Shown: positions 11,512 to 23,568 of the stretch, piece after piece | Layout of the letters: the number at the start of each line of letters is the position of its first letter | Numbering within the stretch: position 1 is the first letter of the stretch | From: Talpa occidentalis | Taxonomy: Eukaryota > Chordata > Mammalia > Eulipotyphla > Talpidae | Direction of reading: 5' to 3' | Length of the DNA stretch: 64,000 bases | Assembly: GCF_014898055.3 (NCBI RefSeq) | Contig: NW_023602073.1 | Coordinates: 81,324,678-81,388,677 of the forward strand | Program-made: the position numbers and the translations under genes | Notes under the pieces: generated by a model | Told to the model about the DNA's origin: nothing | Database searches by the model: none | What the model saw: the letters and a program-made list of their open reading frames with translations, nothing else

Positions 11512-12388
11512 AAAGCTACTCTTAAAGCAATATGAAAATATTTGTGTTAGCTATTTAGGATAAAATATGTTCTTATCCTAATATTTTCACATTGTGGTGG
11601 CCCAAATGAAGAAGCTGAGGATGAGCGGTTCAATCTGATGCTCAAGGACTTACAATGGCAGAATGATTGGCCCTAGAGCAGTCTGTCTGCAGCATTCATG
11701 CTCTTTACCATCCCACTTTACTGCCCCCAAATATTTGCTAAAAAAATGACAGGAAAGAGATCGTGTGGTTGCAAGTGAGTAAATTGGAACAGCTTCCATC
11801 AGTTTCTAATTTTACAAAAATTCTTACTGTATCTTTTTTGGGGGTAATAATTGGGGGGGGGACTATCTCTCAACTTTTTGTGTTTACATGCTTAGTGAAA
11901 CTGATTGGACCCTTTAAGTCACAGAATCTTCCCTTTCTACCTTCAGCAGATGACACCGTTAGGGTGTCAACCAAGGAAACTCTATCCTGCCTGATGGGTG
12001 AGGAGTGAAGTGCTTCTTTATCAAATCTTCACACTTTACCGTATCTGGTAGGTTCTTGGTAATTTGTCTTTGTGAGGTTATGGTGGTTTCACTTCTCTGC
12101 TAAAATGGAAAGTTAGTCTTTCACTTTAGATTTGTTTGGTTGTGCCCATTGGGTTTCAAAAATTGATAAATTCAGGAAAGATGCTGTAGTCTAAAATATT
12201 TGCCTCAGAAGAACTTTATATAAATTAAAATTGTAAAGCCTTAGTACAACTTATATATCTCTGGGGGAGAAACATAAAAATAGGAATTGAACAAAACTAT
12301 GTTGAAGTTCAATGAAGTTGATAAACATGAGCAAAATATTAACCCAAATACCATATGCCATAACAGTAACATAATAATGCTTGGTTGC

Positions 12389-12411
12389 CATCATCATCAT
12401 CACCATCATCC
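12389..12411. repeat. (CAT)n microsatellite, imperfect
   Basis: CATCATCATCATCACCATCAT, with one interruption. Confidence 0.9.
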
Positions 12412-12868
12412 TATGATTAGGTTTTATTTTTTTGCTATTATTAAATTATTTTTGTTTAGATTTCACTTTAAACTCTGAATTAATTCAAGTTAATAACTAG
12501 ATATTTTATTCTGAATGTAATACTAAGTGAATTAATTCCAATAATTTATACTTAATTTTGGATAAGAATAGCAGTTTTTTCATGTAGTGATCTTTGATAC
12601 TATAATAAGATGCAGTCATGTTGATATACATTAATATCACACAAGCATCAATATGTTAATCCTTATTGGTTGTATTGTCAAGTTTAGTGATGCACACTTG
12701 TTTCACGTCTATTTAGCATCAAATAATAGTTATATTCTTAGGCTTAATGTAGTGTTGTTTAATTATTTGTCAATGTTTCCCAGCTAGAATATATTCATGT
12801 ACCTTACTTAACCCTCACCTTGGATGAAGCTCTTCTGTTCTGTGGGTCTCCTGTTTTGTTTTTTTTTT

Positions 12869-12890
12869 GTTGTTGTTGTTGTTGTTGTTA
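12869..12890. repeat. (TTG)n microsatellite
   Basis: A T run followed by seven TTG units; likely length-variable. Confidence 0.92.
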
Positions 12891-14235
12891 TTAAATACCT
12901 TATAGACAAGTTCTAGAATTATAAACTAGCTAACTAGAGTCTGAAATGCTTTCAGTCAGGCCGTGGGATTGCCATATCTCTTCAGCCTCTACCTCAGTAA
13001 TAGTTTATGTGCAACTACTTCGTACATTTATGTTAGATCACCACTGAAGGAATTGGAGGTTTTGACTCCTAGACCTGTGTCTCTGAGATTGCTTCCAATT
13101 TGAAGGCTTTTGTGTATCCATGTGACTTTCTCTTTAGTGGAGCGTTGAATGAATGAGTAATTTGAATCTGCCTGTCTCTCCTATGTGCTCTTTGGTGGTT
13201 CCCTGACCCTCATAGCTTTCCGGGAGGCTTGACTATTTCTACTTTGACAGCAGATACCACAGAATAACATGTTATAGATTTTATAAATGTTCATTATGGT
13301 ACAGTCTAAAAGTTATTTCAAGAAAAAAATGCATTATTCACTATTTAAAAAGTAGATTTAGATTCTACCTTATGTTCAATTTTGTCATTGACTATTTCCA
13401 TTTTCTCTTGGAGCTGTTTTTGAACACTGGTGTATGTGAAAACTATAACTTCGTTTGAACCTTATTGACGAATTTGGGTGACTAGTAAAAGGTCATGATA
13501 AATGTTCTTGATATAAATGTCATGGTGTAATTATGGAATGAGTTATAAAACTCATAATTTTTCAAAGTAATCAGTTATTGGTTCATAGACTGATAAAATT
13601 AATAATTTATGTATTACATATTTAAGCAAAACATATCAGCTACCTGGTAGCTTCACACTTCTACTGAAATTGTATTTGCATGTGTATATGCTAATATACA
13701 TAAATTTTTCTCAGCTTAAAGTCAGTAGCGATGTGTCTTCTGTTCATTCGAGACAACAGACTCACAGGGCACATTTTAGGAATCCTGGCAATATGAATTT
13801 ATTTCTGTAGAATGTGAGAAAGTCAGTCAAACAATTTTTAGAATTAATGTGTTCCAGATCAATATTTAAAAGGAATCAATAAGTGCTTCTCTTAGACTAC
13901 TGTATGTAGCATAAAAATATAAAAAGAACATATAAAAACATATAGAAAGAAATTTGTCAACCTTTATCAAAATTGTTCAGTCAGAATTCTGCCCTCTAGG
14001 AGTATAACTGAGTTTTCAGAGAAATATTGCACAATATTCTCATGTAATTTTTAGCACTGGAAAAAATCTGTGTGCCAAATAATGAGGGCATGCAATAATG
14101 ATTATTCATTTAGAATATACTTATATAATGAAATAGGATAAATATTCAAATTCATGATTTTGAATATATGATGACAGAAAAATTAGCATTATATAATGGT
14201 AAGTGGGAAGAAAAGATTAAAAAATTGTGGATATG

Positions 14236-14510
14236 GGCCTCCCCGGTGGGGCAGCGGTTGAGCGCTGGGTTGCGAAGCTGCCCGCAGCCTCTGCAGCGCT
14301 GGTTCGATCCCTGGCTGCTCCCCCGGCCACTAGAGGAGGGTCCCACATGGCGCGCAGACCTCTCCTGCCTCCCGCTGCTCCCCTCAGCAGTGTACTTCGG
14401 TCCTTCTGCCTGCTCTGCTCCCTGCTCTGGCGAATTGTCTCACCCTCCTGTGCTTCTGACTGTACCCAGTGATTGTATGTATAAGTAAGTAAATAAATAA
14501 ATCTTTAAAA
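14236..14510 (+). mobile_element. tRNA-derived SINE, younger group (ii)
   Basis: Plus-strand copy with A box TGGGGCAGCGG, the young body with a small deletion (CTCTGGCGAATTG), and tail ATAAATAAATCTTTAAAA. The 15-bp TSD AAAATTGTGGATATG is exact at 14221-14235 and 14511-14525. Confidence 0.96.
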
Positions 14511-14630
14511 AAAATTGTGGATATGTAAAGCAAAGTTTGGATTTAAAATACATATGTATGTAGGTATTTATGCATATGTAAATATATGGTAGCATATCTA
14601 ATGTTTATAGAGTTACCTCTCATAATAATT

Positions 14631-14868
14631 TTTTAAAAAATTTATTTATTTATGCATGCAAGAACTGGGGTGTAAGCCAGAGGCGTTGGGGGTGAGAGGA
14701 TCCACCAGAGAGTGGGGAGCAGAACAGGCAGATCTACTGAAGTACACTGCTGAGGGGAGCAGCAGGAGAGGGTCAGCTCCCTGCCTGGCCTGGGATTATG
14801 CTTATGCTGCAGTGGCTGGCTATAGCTGGATAGCACAGTCTTTAACCCCTACACCACCAGGGAGGCCC
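14631..14868 (-). mobile_element. tRNA-derived SINE, older group (i), internally deleted
   Basis: Minus-strand copy with tail complement TTTATTTATTTATGCATGCAAG and older body. About 40 bp is missing between the B-box side and the CCCACATGG segment (around 14765-14800). It lies 120 bp from the plus-strand copy on its left, forming an inverted pair. Confidence 0.88.
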
Positions 14869-17760
14869 ATTCTTCATATGTTTCAAATGCTTTTTTTTAG
14901 TGAGTATAAGAAGCATATAAGAAATTCAATATAGTAATATTAAAACTTTCTAATCCCAGAAGATATTACTGATTGCTGGAATAATAGTATACAATATTAT
15001 ATATATGTGTGTGTGTATAAACATAAGTCTGTGATATATAAAATATAAACATATATAATAAACATTTTACATATAAAACATAAGATATATAAAAATCATA
15101 AAAATTGCAATTAATTAGACAAGTTTCAGTTACAAAGAACAGAAATCACTGCAGCTACTTACACACAAGGACTTCGTAGGAATAGATGCCACATGGAGGT
15201 GAAGGGCACAGCAGCACTTGCTCTGCTCCTATTTGATGTCGTGACTGGGCCACGAGTCTCCCAGGTGCCCTTATGCACAATGCTGGGCACCTTGGCTCTT
15301 GCCCATGTGTTCACAGTCTCTAGTACGTTAGATTGGATTTTTTTTCAAAGCGTGGTGTTTTTAAACCAGCTTTTTAAAAAGAACAATTACAGAAACTGCA
15401 AGACTTCTTAAGCCTAGGATTCCAGATTGCATATTTTTATTTCTATCATATGTTATTTGTTAAAATAAATAAAAAGTACAGCCCCAAATCAAGAGGTAGG
15501 AAAATAGATGCTTGATGGAGGATCTGCAAAATGTTTTTTGCCATGTTTCAAATTTAACTACACTGTGGGATTTACTAGGCCAATGGGGTACTGAAAAATG
15601 CTTGCAATTAGGGCTAGCTTCAGGGAAAATGAGAGACCATGGGAGAGAGGGCCCAGTAATTGTAGCCATCCCAGCTCTGCCAGCCATCCCTGTCACCCCA
15701 GTCATGGGCACAGAAATCTGACCTTCTGGCACGAGGCTCAGAAGAGCCACCCTGAAAATCTATAAATCTTGAGAAACTGTAACTCTGTATGGTTTTAACA
15801 CACTAAATGCTGTGCAGTATAAGCAAGCCAATGATAATCACCTATGCTACAAGTCAAGGAATAAGAAGTTACCAGATGAAACAGTAGCTCAGAATGAGCA
15901 GCAATGGCTAGTGCCAGAGACTGAAGCTGCAAGCTAATTCTTAACAACTATTTGTTTCTATCTCTCTCCCTTTCTCTCACTGTGTATCTACTTATATCCT
16001 ACTGGTTCTGTTTCTCTGGCAAAACCTGACTAATTCATAGAGAGAGGATGGAGAGCAATGAGGGAGTTAACCTGCCAAGGGTAAGAATTTTGCTTGAATC
16101 TCCACTTACTGAAGGCTATTTTAATTCCCATAGAAACCCTTGGAGTGAGTTTAATTATTGGCATCTAACAGGAGAAAAATTCGGCCCCAAAGAAGCGAAT
16201 GTACAGCAGTATACATGTGAAGCTACTCTGAGAACCCAGCCATATCTATCTTCAGACCCTCTGTGATACTCAAATCTAGCTGGCTGTTACCCTGAAGAAG
16301 AATTGACTGTGGACCCTTGATTAACAGAGAGGGCAGTGTGCTTCTAGTATAATGGAGACGCTGGGAATAGAAGAGGGCACAGGATAAACCTTTAAATGTT
16401 ATTGAGAACCTAACATGATTGTCACTTGGGTTTTACTAGCAGTCTTTCTCCTGTCACTGCCAAGAGTTTCAGAGATGACAAAACAATTTCCCCAGTTTAA
16501 AGGAAAAGGTAGTAGTATTTCTCCAGACCCTTATATATATTACCCATTAGTGAATTTGGGAAGGTTTTTTTTCTTGCTTTCAAATTTATCGCCCAATTCC
16601 CCTGAAGCAGGACCCACATACCACTATTTTATTGAGACTGACCTTGGACAAATGTTTATACACCCTAAATGGAGGGTGTGTATGAACTTTCTTCTTCCTA
16701 TTTTGCTATTCTGCCTTTAGCAGGAATAATTGCTAAAAAAAAACACCAAAATTATAATAGCCTTGGGAAAGGAAATGTAAATTAATTGGATTCTTTAATA
16801 AAGGACAGCCTTCAAAAACAAAAGTCAAAGCTTTTTTCCTAAATATCTCATTATTTAGATCTTCCCTAGAAAGCTTCTCACATGCACTTTTAGAACCATT
16901 GAATATGATGACCTTAAGACATCACACTAGAAGCCATTTCTCTCAGGATGTCTGAGTGGTTGGAATCTTAAATAGAGAGAGGATTGATTTTCTTAGATTA
17001 ATAATGTGCTTTCTTTGATTTTTGTTTGGAATTCTGTCAGAAATATTTTAGGTGAAAATACAATCTTAGGTGCAAAGATAACATGATTATAAAAGCTAAA
17101 GAATTTTAGCAGCTATGAGATATTTTAAAACTTGGTAGAAGGGAATATTTTTCACTGCAAATAGATATAAATAAAAACAATGACTATAAATAAACTCCCT
17201 TTACCAAGGTATGTATAAATGTTCTTGGTCACAGGGGAAATTCAAATAAGAAAATTATCTTTCTATTTTTAAGAAATATGTCATCTACTAGGGATGACAA
17301 AGTAAATATGGAGAAAATACTAAAATAACTAAAATTTAAACATAGCCTGAGAGCTGTGATCACTGTATAGTGCATGGTTTATGTTGTTAAGTGGAAGAAT
17401 TATTTCAAGTTGAGGTGATATGTGAACTGGACCTTGAGGAGGGATACATGGATTTCAACATGTTTCGATAGGAGGCAGCTGTTCTGGGAGGAAGGGAGGC
17501 CTCTGAAGGGAACAGAATTGCAGAGAATAGAAGGGAAAAGAGAACCATATTCGCAGGAGCCCAATGTGGAAACAGTTCCGTTGGGTAATTTCTCCAGTGT
17601 TCCAGAAGCAGTTAAGAAAAGAGGCAGTGCTAAAAACCTAGCATCACTAATACCAAATCTTATGTTTTCCCAGAAATGTGTTGGGAGAGTGGAGGAGTAT
17701 TCTGAGGTCTCATGACATAGTTAGATTTTCCCTGGGATAGAGGGTGTGGATCAGAATAAG
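14869..17760. other. AT-rich DNA with probable old repeats, no gene seen
   Basis: TA/TG-rich patch at about 14998-15060. The segment 15110-16040 is richer in GC and ends with TGGTTCTGTTTCTCTGGCAA..CCTGACTAAT, a motif of an ancient interspersed mammalian repeat that I cannot name securely. Around 16090-16240 (CCCTTGGAGTGAGTTTAATT..AACAGGAGAAAAATTCGG) looks like a decayed MIR. About 17380-17560 (TGTGAACTGGACCTTGAGGA) resembles another old medium-frequency repeat. Overlapping frames on both strands at 15460-15750 and 17422-17715 lack recognisable domains. Confidence 0.4.
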
Positions 17761-17778
17761 ATAAAATAGAAAGGTTAG

Positions 17779-18047
17779 GGCCCTCCCTGGTGGCACAGAC
17801 AGTTGATCGCAGTTCTGTGAAGCGCTCTGCAGCCTCTGCAGTGCCAGTTTGATCCCCACCGGCCAGGGAGATACAAATATGGTGCAGCAGACTTCTTCTG
17901 TTGCGCCCACTGCTCTCCTCAGCAGTGTATTTCAGTCCGTCGGCCTGTTCTGTTCCCCACTCTGTCTTTGGTGAATCCTCTCACCGTCCTCCACATCTGG
18001 CCTGTTCCCCGGTTCTTGTATAAATAAATAAATAAATCTTTTAAAAA
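17779..18047 (+). mobile_element. tRNA-derived SINE, older group (i)
   Basis: Plus-strand copy with older body states (GTGTATTTCAGTC, TGAATCCTCTCACC) and tail TATAAATAAATAAATAAATC followed by TTTT. The 18-bp TSD ATAAAATAGAAAGGTTAG is exact at 17761-17778 and 18048-18065, notable for an older-type body. Confidence 0.96.
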
Positions 18048-18065
18048 ATAAAATAGAAAGGTTAG

Positions 18066-18829
18066 TATAAAGTTACAATTTTGGACTCTCAGTAAATGTC
18101 CTCATTCTGGCTGATTTTGGAAATATTAAAATATATTACACACCAATTCTAATTTTAATGCAGCTTAGTTGTAAGCAATTTGTATCATCTCTTCCATCTT
18201 CCTAAGCCTGATATATTAATATTCCATCTTATAAATTTGCATCTTTCAGGTGTTTGATCAAGAAAAAGAGAAAAATCAAAGAAGTAAATAGCAAATTCAA
18301 AAATTATTGCTACAAAATTTGAGTTAAATCAGCTATCTAGAAAAAAAAATAGAGTGAAAACTAAGGGATAAGCAAAGGATTTAAAATGGGAGCTATAAAA
18401 GATCAAAAGCCGAGTAAAAGGAAAATTGTAGTACTGGCTTTAAAATGCAAATATAATACCTGTAGCAAAAAAATAAGGTTGATAGAAATGACTGTTAGAT
18501 TGAAAACAAATTTAGATCAAAGTGAAATAAGAAGATAAAATATGCATTTAATGTGGGGAAATTAAGACAACCCATGGGAAAAGCTAACACCTAGGTGATT
18601 AGGAAGAAGCAGCAGGAAAGAACAGATGGAGATGAGGAAAAGATCTGCAGAGATATCACATCTACGGGAGTTTCCTTTGTCTGGCAATAGCTTCTCCATT
18701 GTTCCTTCCCTGGAGGTGGGTTTGGAGACCTTTCTAGTGGAAGAGCTTTTAGTGTCCTAGCCCCCCTTCTCTTGGTTTTCCATTTCTCCATAGCTAGGGC
18801 GCTTCAGGTAAGATCTTTAAAAACAAAAG
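18066..18829. other. Unique A-rich DNA, no gene seen
   Basis: Nothing recognised. A minus-strand frame at 18591-18791 has no supporting features. Confidence 0.5.
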
Positions 18830-19400
18830 TCTATTTAATTGAGGTAGCAGTTTACCACACTATGTAGATATCAGGTGTACAGTGTCTCATCTCAGCAACT
18901 ATCTATCACACACGGTTACCACCAAATGTCCAGTTACCATCCACCACCAACCCTCTGCCCCAACCCCCTCCCCTCCTTCCCTTCTGGTAACCACCATTCT
19001 CTTCTCAGAGTCAGGGCCTCCCTGGTGGCCTAGGAATAAAGTCTCATTGCTGTCACCACTGCAGCCTGAGTTCCATCCCCATCCAGGGCGCAGCAGACCT
19101 CTCCTGTCTCACCCGCAGCTCCCCTCAGCAGTGTATTTCAGTATAGCCAACTTTTTCTGCCCCCCATTCTATCTCTGGTGAATCCTCTCACCACCACCCC
19201 CCACCTCTGGCCTATACCCCAGTTTTTCTATACAAAAAAATAAATAAAAATGAAAAAAAATCTTTTCTCAGAGATTCAGGGTTTGTTTTCTTTTATTAGT
19301 TTGCATTATTTCTTGCTATTCCATGAATGAATGAACTCATAGATAAGGTTTATCAATCACTTTGCTATTTAGAACCTTCTCTTATCATCCAGACCATAAG
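18830..19400 (-). mobile_element. Old LINE-1 3'-UTR relic, antisense, split by a SINE
   Basis: Reads TTAATTGAGGTAGCAGTTTA, TATCAGGTGTACAGTG, then CAGTTACCATCC and CTTCTGGTAACCACCATTCT, the antisense pattern of old mammalian L1 3' ends. The SINE at 19014-19260 interrupts it; GATTCAGGGTTTG continues it on the right. Extent on the right is uncertain. Confidence 0.6.
19014..19260 (+). mobile_element. tRNA-derived SINE, older group (i), diverged
   Basis: Plus-strand copy nested in the L1 relic. The tRNA-like part has decayed (CCTAGGAATAAAGTCTC in place of the A-box side). The body and AAATAAATAAAAATG tail are recognisable. TSD is imperfect: TCTTCTCAGAGTCA (to 19013) versus TCTTTTCTCAGAGATTCA (19261-). 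Confidence 0.85.
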
Positions 19401-19814
19401 AAATCAGTGCTGATTGAAGGGCTATTGTTTCTAAAAGTCTAAAAGTCTGGTGCTCTCTGGTGATTTTCTATGTTTTTGTAATTAGATTTATCATAAATTT
19501 AGAATTTTTAAAAAACATCACCATTGTTTTTACCATTTCACCATGTTGTTTTCCACTCACTAAGCAAAGCTTCAGTTTCTTTATCTCATTTTAGTAGTTA
19601 TGTGATAACATACTTTGTATATATATATTCAAAATGGTTTGACATAAATAGCACCCTCCTTTGAGAGAATTAAATTATCTTCTGACTTTTTGTTTGTTTG
19701 TTTCCTCAATGAAAGTGTGCCATTTTTATTGATGGTGTTATCTTTCTCTATTGCTAATGTAATAATGAAGCATTAATAAAGTTAATTCATAGTCAAAGAA
19801 TTGCTGTTTAAGCT
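19401..19814. other. Unique AT-rich DNA, no gene seen
   Basis: Nothing recognised; a short (TTTG)n patch at about 19689-19703. Confidence 0.5.
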
Positions 19815-20000
19815 CCACCCTATTTGTGAATCTCTTCTAAGTTCTGTTATTTGCACTTATTTTTTTCTCTGCTGCTTCTGTGATCTTCCATTCTCAGACA
19901 GACTGTAAAGTCCCCTAGGACACGAAAAATATCTTACTACTTTTATCTTCATAGATCTTGGTACAGTGCTGAGTACACTGTGCTTTTTAATGGCTTTGTG
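19815..20000 (+). repeat. L2 LINE relic, 3' end
   Basis: The run GACTGTAAAGTCCCCTAGGA, then ATCTTACTACTTTTATCTTC and GGTACAGTGCTGAG matches the L2 end pattern 'GACTGTAAGCTCC..GAGGACAGGG..GCACAGTGCCTGGC' with heavy divergence. Confidence 0.55.
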
Positions 20001-21058
20001 GTTGATGTCTGATACAGTTTCTGTGTGCATCTAGCTTGAGTCATATGCGATTGCTTAGTAACTAAGGATTTCAAATTTAGTAAACCTGCACTTAAATAAA
20101 TAAAAATAGCTTCCTTGAAATGATCAAGATTTTTTTAAGTTCTGTTAATTCCGATTTCAATTTGCGAGAAAAAATATATCTTTTCATTGGAGCCAACCAT
20201 TTCAGAACATTGCTCATTCCAATTGCATTGGCTGCTTTATTCTAGAAATCTTAAATAAATCCTACTTAGTGCACATCTCTTTTTTTTTTTTTTTTGGCAG
20301 AGTGTCCACAAAAATGGTAAGTCATCCATACATTCATTTTTGGCAAGAATACTTAATTTCTCTTGGCAAGTTTCTGTGTTTCTTTTATTCAAATATTTGT
20401 ATTTCTTTAAGAGCCTCAAAACAAACCAAAACACTATATGCATTATGTGATAGCTTAACTTTTTTATGCTGTATATAGCTTTCTTTGCTTAAATAGTAAA
20501 AGCTTTGCTGTCCTCAGCGTACTTCCAGTGGCTCTGGTTCAATACAAATCTTTGATAACTTAGTTTTTAAAAAAAAAATATTTTCTTAAGTTATTTTCTT
20601 CTTTTCACTGCAGACTCTAGTCAGAATTTTTTTTCACTGAATATCACTATTTGCCCTTTTGTGTTTTTCCCCACCTGAATATTTCAAGGGAACATTCAGA
20701 ATTTATTGATATAAGTAAAATCATCTGAATTTCAATTCCTAATAAAGGGAGCTACAAAAATGATGCATCCAAATTTCTTTCCCTTTTCTTTATTCACTTA
20801 CATAAAAAAATTAAAAATGTGATGGCATGAAGCATAACCCTGAATAAAACCCAGCATCAGTAACATATGCATCAATAAATCCATCATCGAAAATACCATC
20901 TTGTCTCTTGTCATGCTGAATAAAAATAAAGGTTTATTTATCTTTGCTCCCAAATGATTTCTGCCCTTTATTTTCTTCACCAAAATATATCGGTTGTTTA
21001 CAAATAGGTAGAATCTATAAAACATAGATCAGGGCTGTTTCTACAACATATTTTGCTT
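20001..21058. other. Unique AT-rich DNA, no gene seen
   Basis: Only homopolymer runs stand out (T at 20279-20296, A at about 20569-20577). The minus-strand frame at 20798-21025 is hydrophobic but unlike anything I recognise. Confidence 0.5.
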
Positions 21059-21073
21059 GCATCCCAGTCTTTT

Positions 21074-21406
21074 TTTTTTTTTTAACATTTATTTATTTAT
21101 TTATTTTTAATGGAGGCATGTTTTATTTATTTATTTGTTTGTTTGTTTGTTTTGTTTACACATGCACTGGGTACAGTCAGAAGCGCGGGAGGGTGAGAGA
21201 ATTCACCAGAGCCAGAGCGGGGAGCAGAGCAGGCAGAAGGACCGAAGGACACTGCTGAGGGGAGCAGCGGGCGGCAGGAGAGGTCTGCGCGCCATGTGGG
21301 ACCCTCCTCCAGTGGCCGGGGAGCAGCCGGGGATCTAACCCGCGCCGCAGAGGCCGCGGGCAGCTTCGCAACCCAGCGCTCAACCGCTGCACCACCGGGG
21401 AGGTCC
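21074..21406 (-). mobile_element. tRNA-derived SINE, young body, long-tail group (iii)
   Basis: Complete minus-strand copy. Tail complement reads TGGAGGCATG followed by TTTTATTTATTTATTTG and TTTG repeats. TSD GCATCCCAGTCTTTT is exact at 21059-21073 and 21407-21421. The element-strand site is TTTTTT/AAAAG, a good L1 endonuclease target. The B box reads GGTTAGATCCC, one CpG-type change from consensus. Confidence 0.95.
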
Positions 21407-21487
21407 GCATCCCAGTCTTTTAAAAAATTAATGTCAAATGCAGTTCTGGATATTTAATTTTTCCAAAAAAAGATCAGAATATTCTAA

Positions 21488-21756
21488 GGGCCTCCCCGGT
21501 GGCGCAGCGGTTGAGCGCAGGACTGCGAAGCTGTCCGCAGCCTCTGCAGCGCCAGTTCGATCCCCGGCCGCCAGGGGAGGGTCCCACATGGCGCGCAGAC
21601 CCCTCCTGCTGCCCGCTGCTCCCCTCAGCAGTGTACTTCAGTCCTTCTGCCTGCTCTGCTCCCCGCTCTGGCTCTGGTGAATTCTCTCACCCTCCTGTGC
21701 TGCTGACTGTGCCCAGTGCTTGTATAAATAAATAAATAAATCTTTAAAAAAAAAAA
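21488..21756 (+). mobile_element. tRNA-derived SINE, younger group (ii)
   Basis: Plus-strand copy with A box TGGCGCAGCGG (21500-21510), degenerate B box AGTTCGATCCC (21554-21564), and tail AATAAATAAATAAATCTTT ending in poly-A. TSD ATCAGAATATTCTAA / ATCAGAATATTTAAA flanks it (about 21473-21487 and 21757-21771). It lies 81 bp from the minus-strand copy at 21074, forming a close inverted pair. Confidence 0.95.
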
Positions 21757-21771
21757 TCAGAATATTTAAAA

Positions 21772-23279
21772 GAATTATACCAGCATTTCCACAAAGCAAT
21801 TGCCTGCAGCTTGGAGCATCTGCTCCTTTTAGAGGGCCATAACCTTCTCCATTTCCTCAAAGTACACGCCACCTCCAACCACTATAATCCATATGTAAAC
21901 ATCACTTCCTCACCCCCGTAAGTTTTTGAGTTTGTGATCTCTACTGCAGACTATATAAATGACAGGTATGGGGGATGATAACTGTGATTAAAAGTTTTTG
22001 AAAAGATATGAAATTGGTGTATATGTTCAACTTCGTATTATTATTTTAAGGATTCCTACCGGTTGTATTGAACAGCCAATTTTCCATCTATCCTCTTTAT
22101 GAATTTCTCATATCCATTAAGTTTATTATGCTTTTTAATATGCAAGAGTTTTATTATAGCTTGACAGTCCATTAATTTTAGGATTCAGTTAAGATCTAGA
22201 ATTTCCAAGTAGAAATAATGCAAATAGTGCTAATAACAATAACATCAAAAGAACATTAAAATAATTTTTAAAAATTTCAAAAAGAATGTTTTTTCAATTT
22301 GTCCAGTTGCTTACCTGAAGATGTTTTGGTGTTGCGTACATGAAGCAAGTAATGGCTTTGTTTAACTCCACTTGTCCACCCCAATTCATTGTTTAAATGG
22401 ACAGAGTGGAGAAAGGGAGGTTTTGAAGTAGGTGCTGAAGGGCAGGCCTGTCTCTACACTGGTAATGGACAGCAGAACTTTAACTCAGCGTATTTCAAAT
22501 GTGGTAGAGCTGATTAGCCTTGTGGAGAGTTCTTTTAATCCTAAAACTTTTGACACTCTACTCTAAATGGAATAACTGGAGCAGTCCAAAAGGGGTGAGG
22601 TATTCTAAATCTGTGGATCAGAAACCAGAAGAAATAATCACAGTTGGTCTTACAGGCTTTTTGCTTGTTTCATTGTTGTCAAAATCTCTGTAGTGAACTA
22701 TATCATTATTTTGAAACATCAAACTTCCAAAACCTGTTGAGAAGTAAGAATATGTTTTAGTTAATGTTTTCTTTTGATGAGGTCATATTTATGGCCATTT
22801 AACCCTTTTCACACTGATATTTGGATGAAGGAAAAAAAATTCTAATCAGAATGATGTGATAGTCCTAGTGGTTGGCACTAAAGGATTCTCAGTTTATTAA
22901 TGATATTGTCACACTCCTTTGAGCATTGATTCACTTAGTTCATAATGGTTCTAATATTCTTGGTGATCTGATTTTTGAAACTGGAGTTAATAAAAATCTG
23001 AAATATTTCATTTACTGTGGCAGATATTTGTTTATATATGAAATATTCTAATCACTCTACCCTTTAGGATTAATGCTATTTCCATTCTTCTGAAGGGAAG
23101 CAGAGTCATTCCAGAAGCTACTTCTAAATTACGTGGGTGGATCTGGGCTTATAATCAACAATTGTGACAATTGTCTGTACAAAGAAACTGTATGCTACCA
23201 CTGTAATGCTGTCTCAGGACTGTGCTCACATTATAATTCTGTTCATTATTGGGTAGGAGAAATGGCGACCTTCCTTAAG
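21772..23279. other. Unique AT-rich DNA, no gene seen
   Basis: Nothing certain. About 22480-22640 may be a decayed hAT-type relic, but the match is too weak to call. Confidence 0.45.
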
Positions 23280-23292
23280 AAATATGTACTTG

Positions 23293-23554
23293 GGGCCTCC
23301 ACGGTGGTGCAGCAGGTTGAGCTCAGCACTGTGAAGCTGTTCGCAGCCTCTGCAGCATGGGTTCATTTCCCAGCCGGCCAGGGAGATACCCATATGGCAC
23401 GCTAGACCTCTCCTGCCTCACCCACTGCTCCCCTCAGCAGTGTCTTTGGTCCGTCTGCCTGTTCTGCTTCCCGCTCTGTCTCTGGTGAATCCTCTCACCC
23501 TCCCATGCCTCTGGCCTGTACCCCAGTTCTTGTATAAATAAAAAATCTAAAAAA
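23293..23554 (+). mobile_element. tRNA-derived SINE, older group (i)
   Basis: Plus-strand copy starting GGGCCTCCACGGTGGTGCAG, older body, tail TATAAATAAAAAATCTAAAA with TCTTT decayed. TSD AAATATGTACTTGG (23279-23292) versus AAATATGTATTTGG (about 23555-23568), one mismatch. Confidence 0.95.
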
Positions 23555-23568
23555 AAATATGTATTTGG

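Larger units (their letters stand above)
11526..14220. other. Unique DNA with two short microsatellites
   Basis: No gene. A (CAT)n patch lies at 12389-12411 and a (TTG)n run at 12869-12890. A G8 run occurs at about 11854-11861. The frames at 11763-12008 and 12287-12478 have no recognisable content; the polyhistidine in the second comes from the CAT repeat. Confidence 0.55.

Noticed and set aside
12389..12411. Polyhistidine-coding stretch
   Set aside because: It is a CAT microsatellite in an otherwise featureless short frame.
20798..21025. Hydrophobic 75-codon minus-strand frame
   Set aside because: Methionine/leucine-rich because the DNA is AT-rich; not similar to a protein I know.
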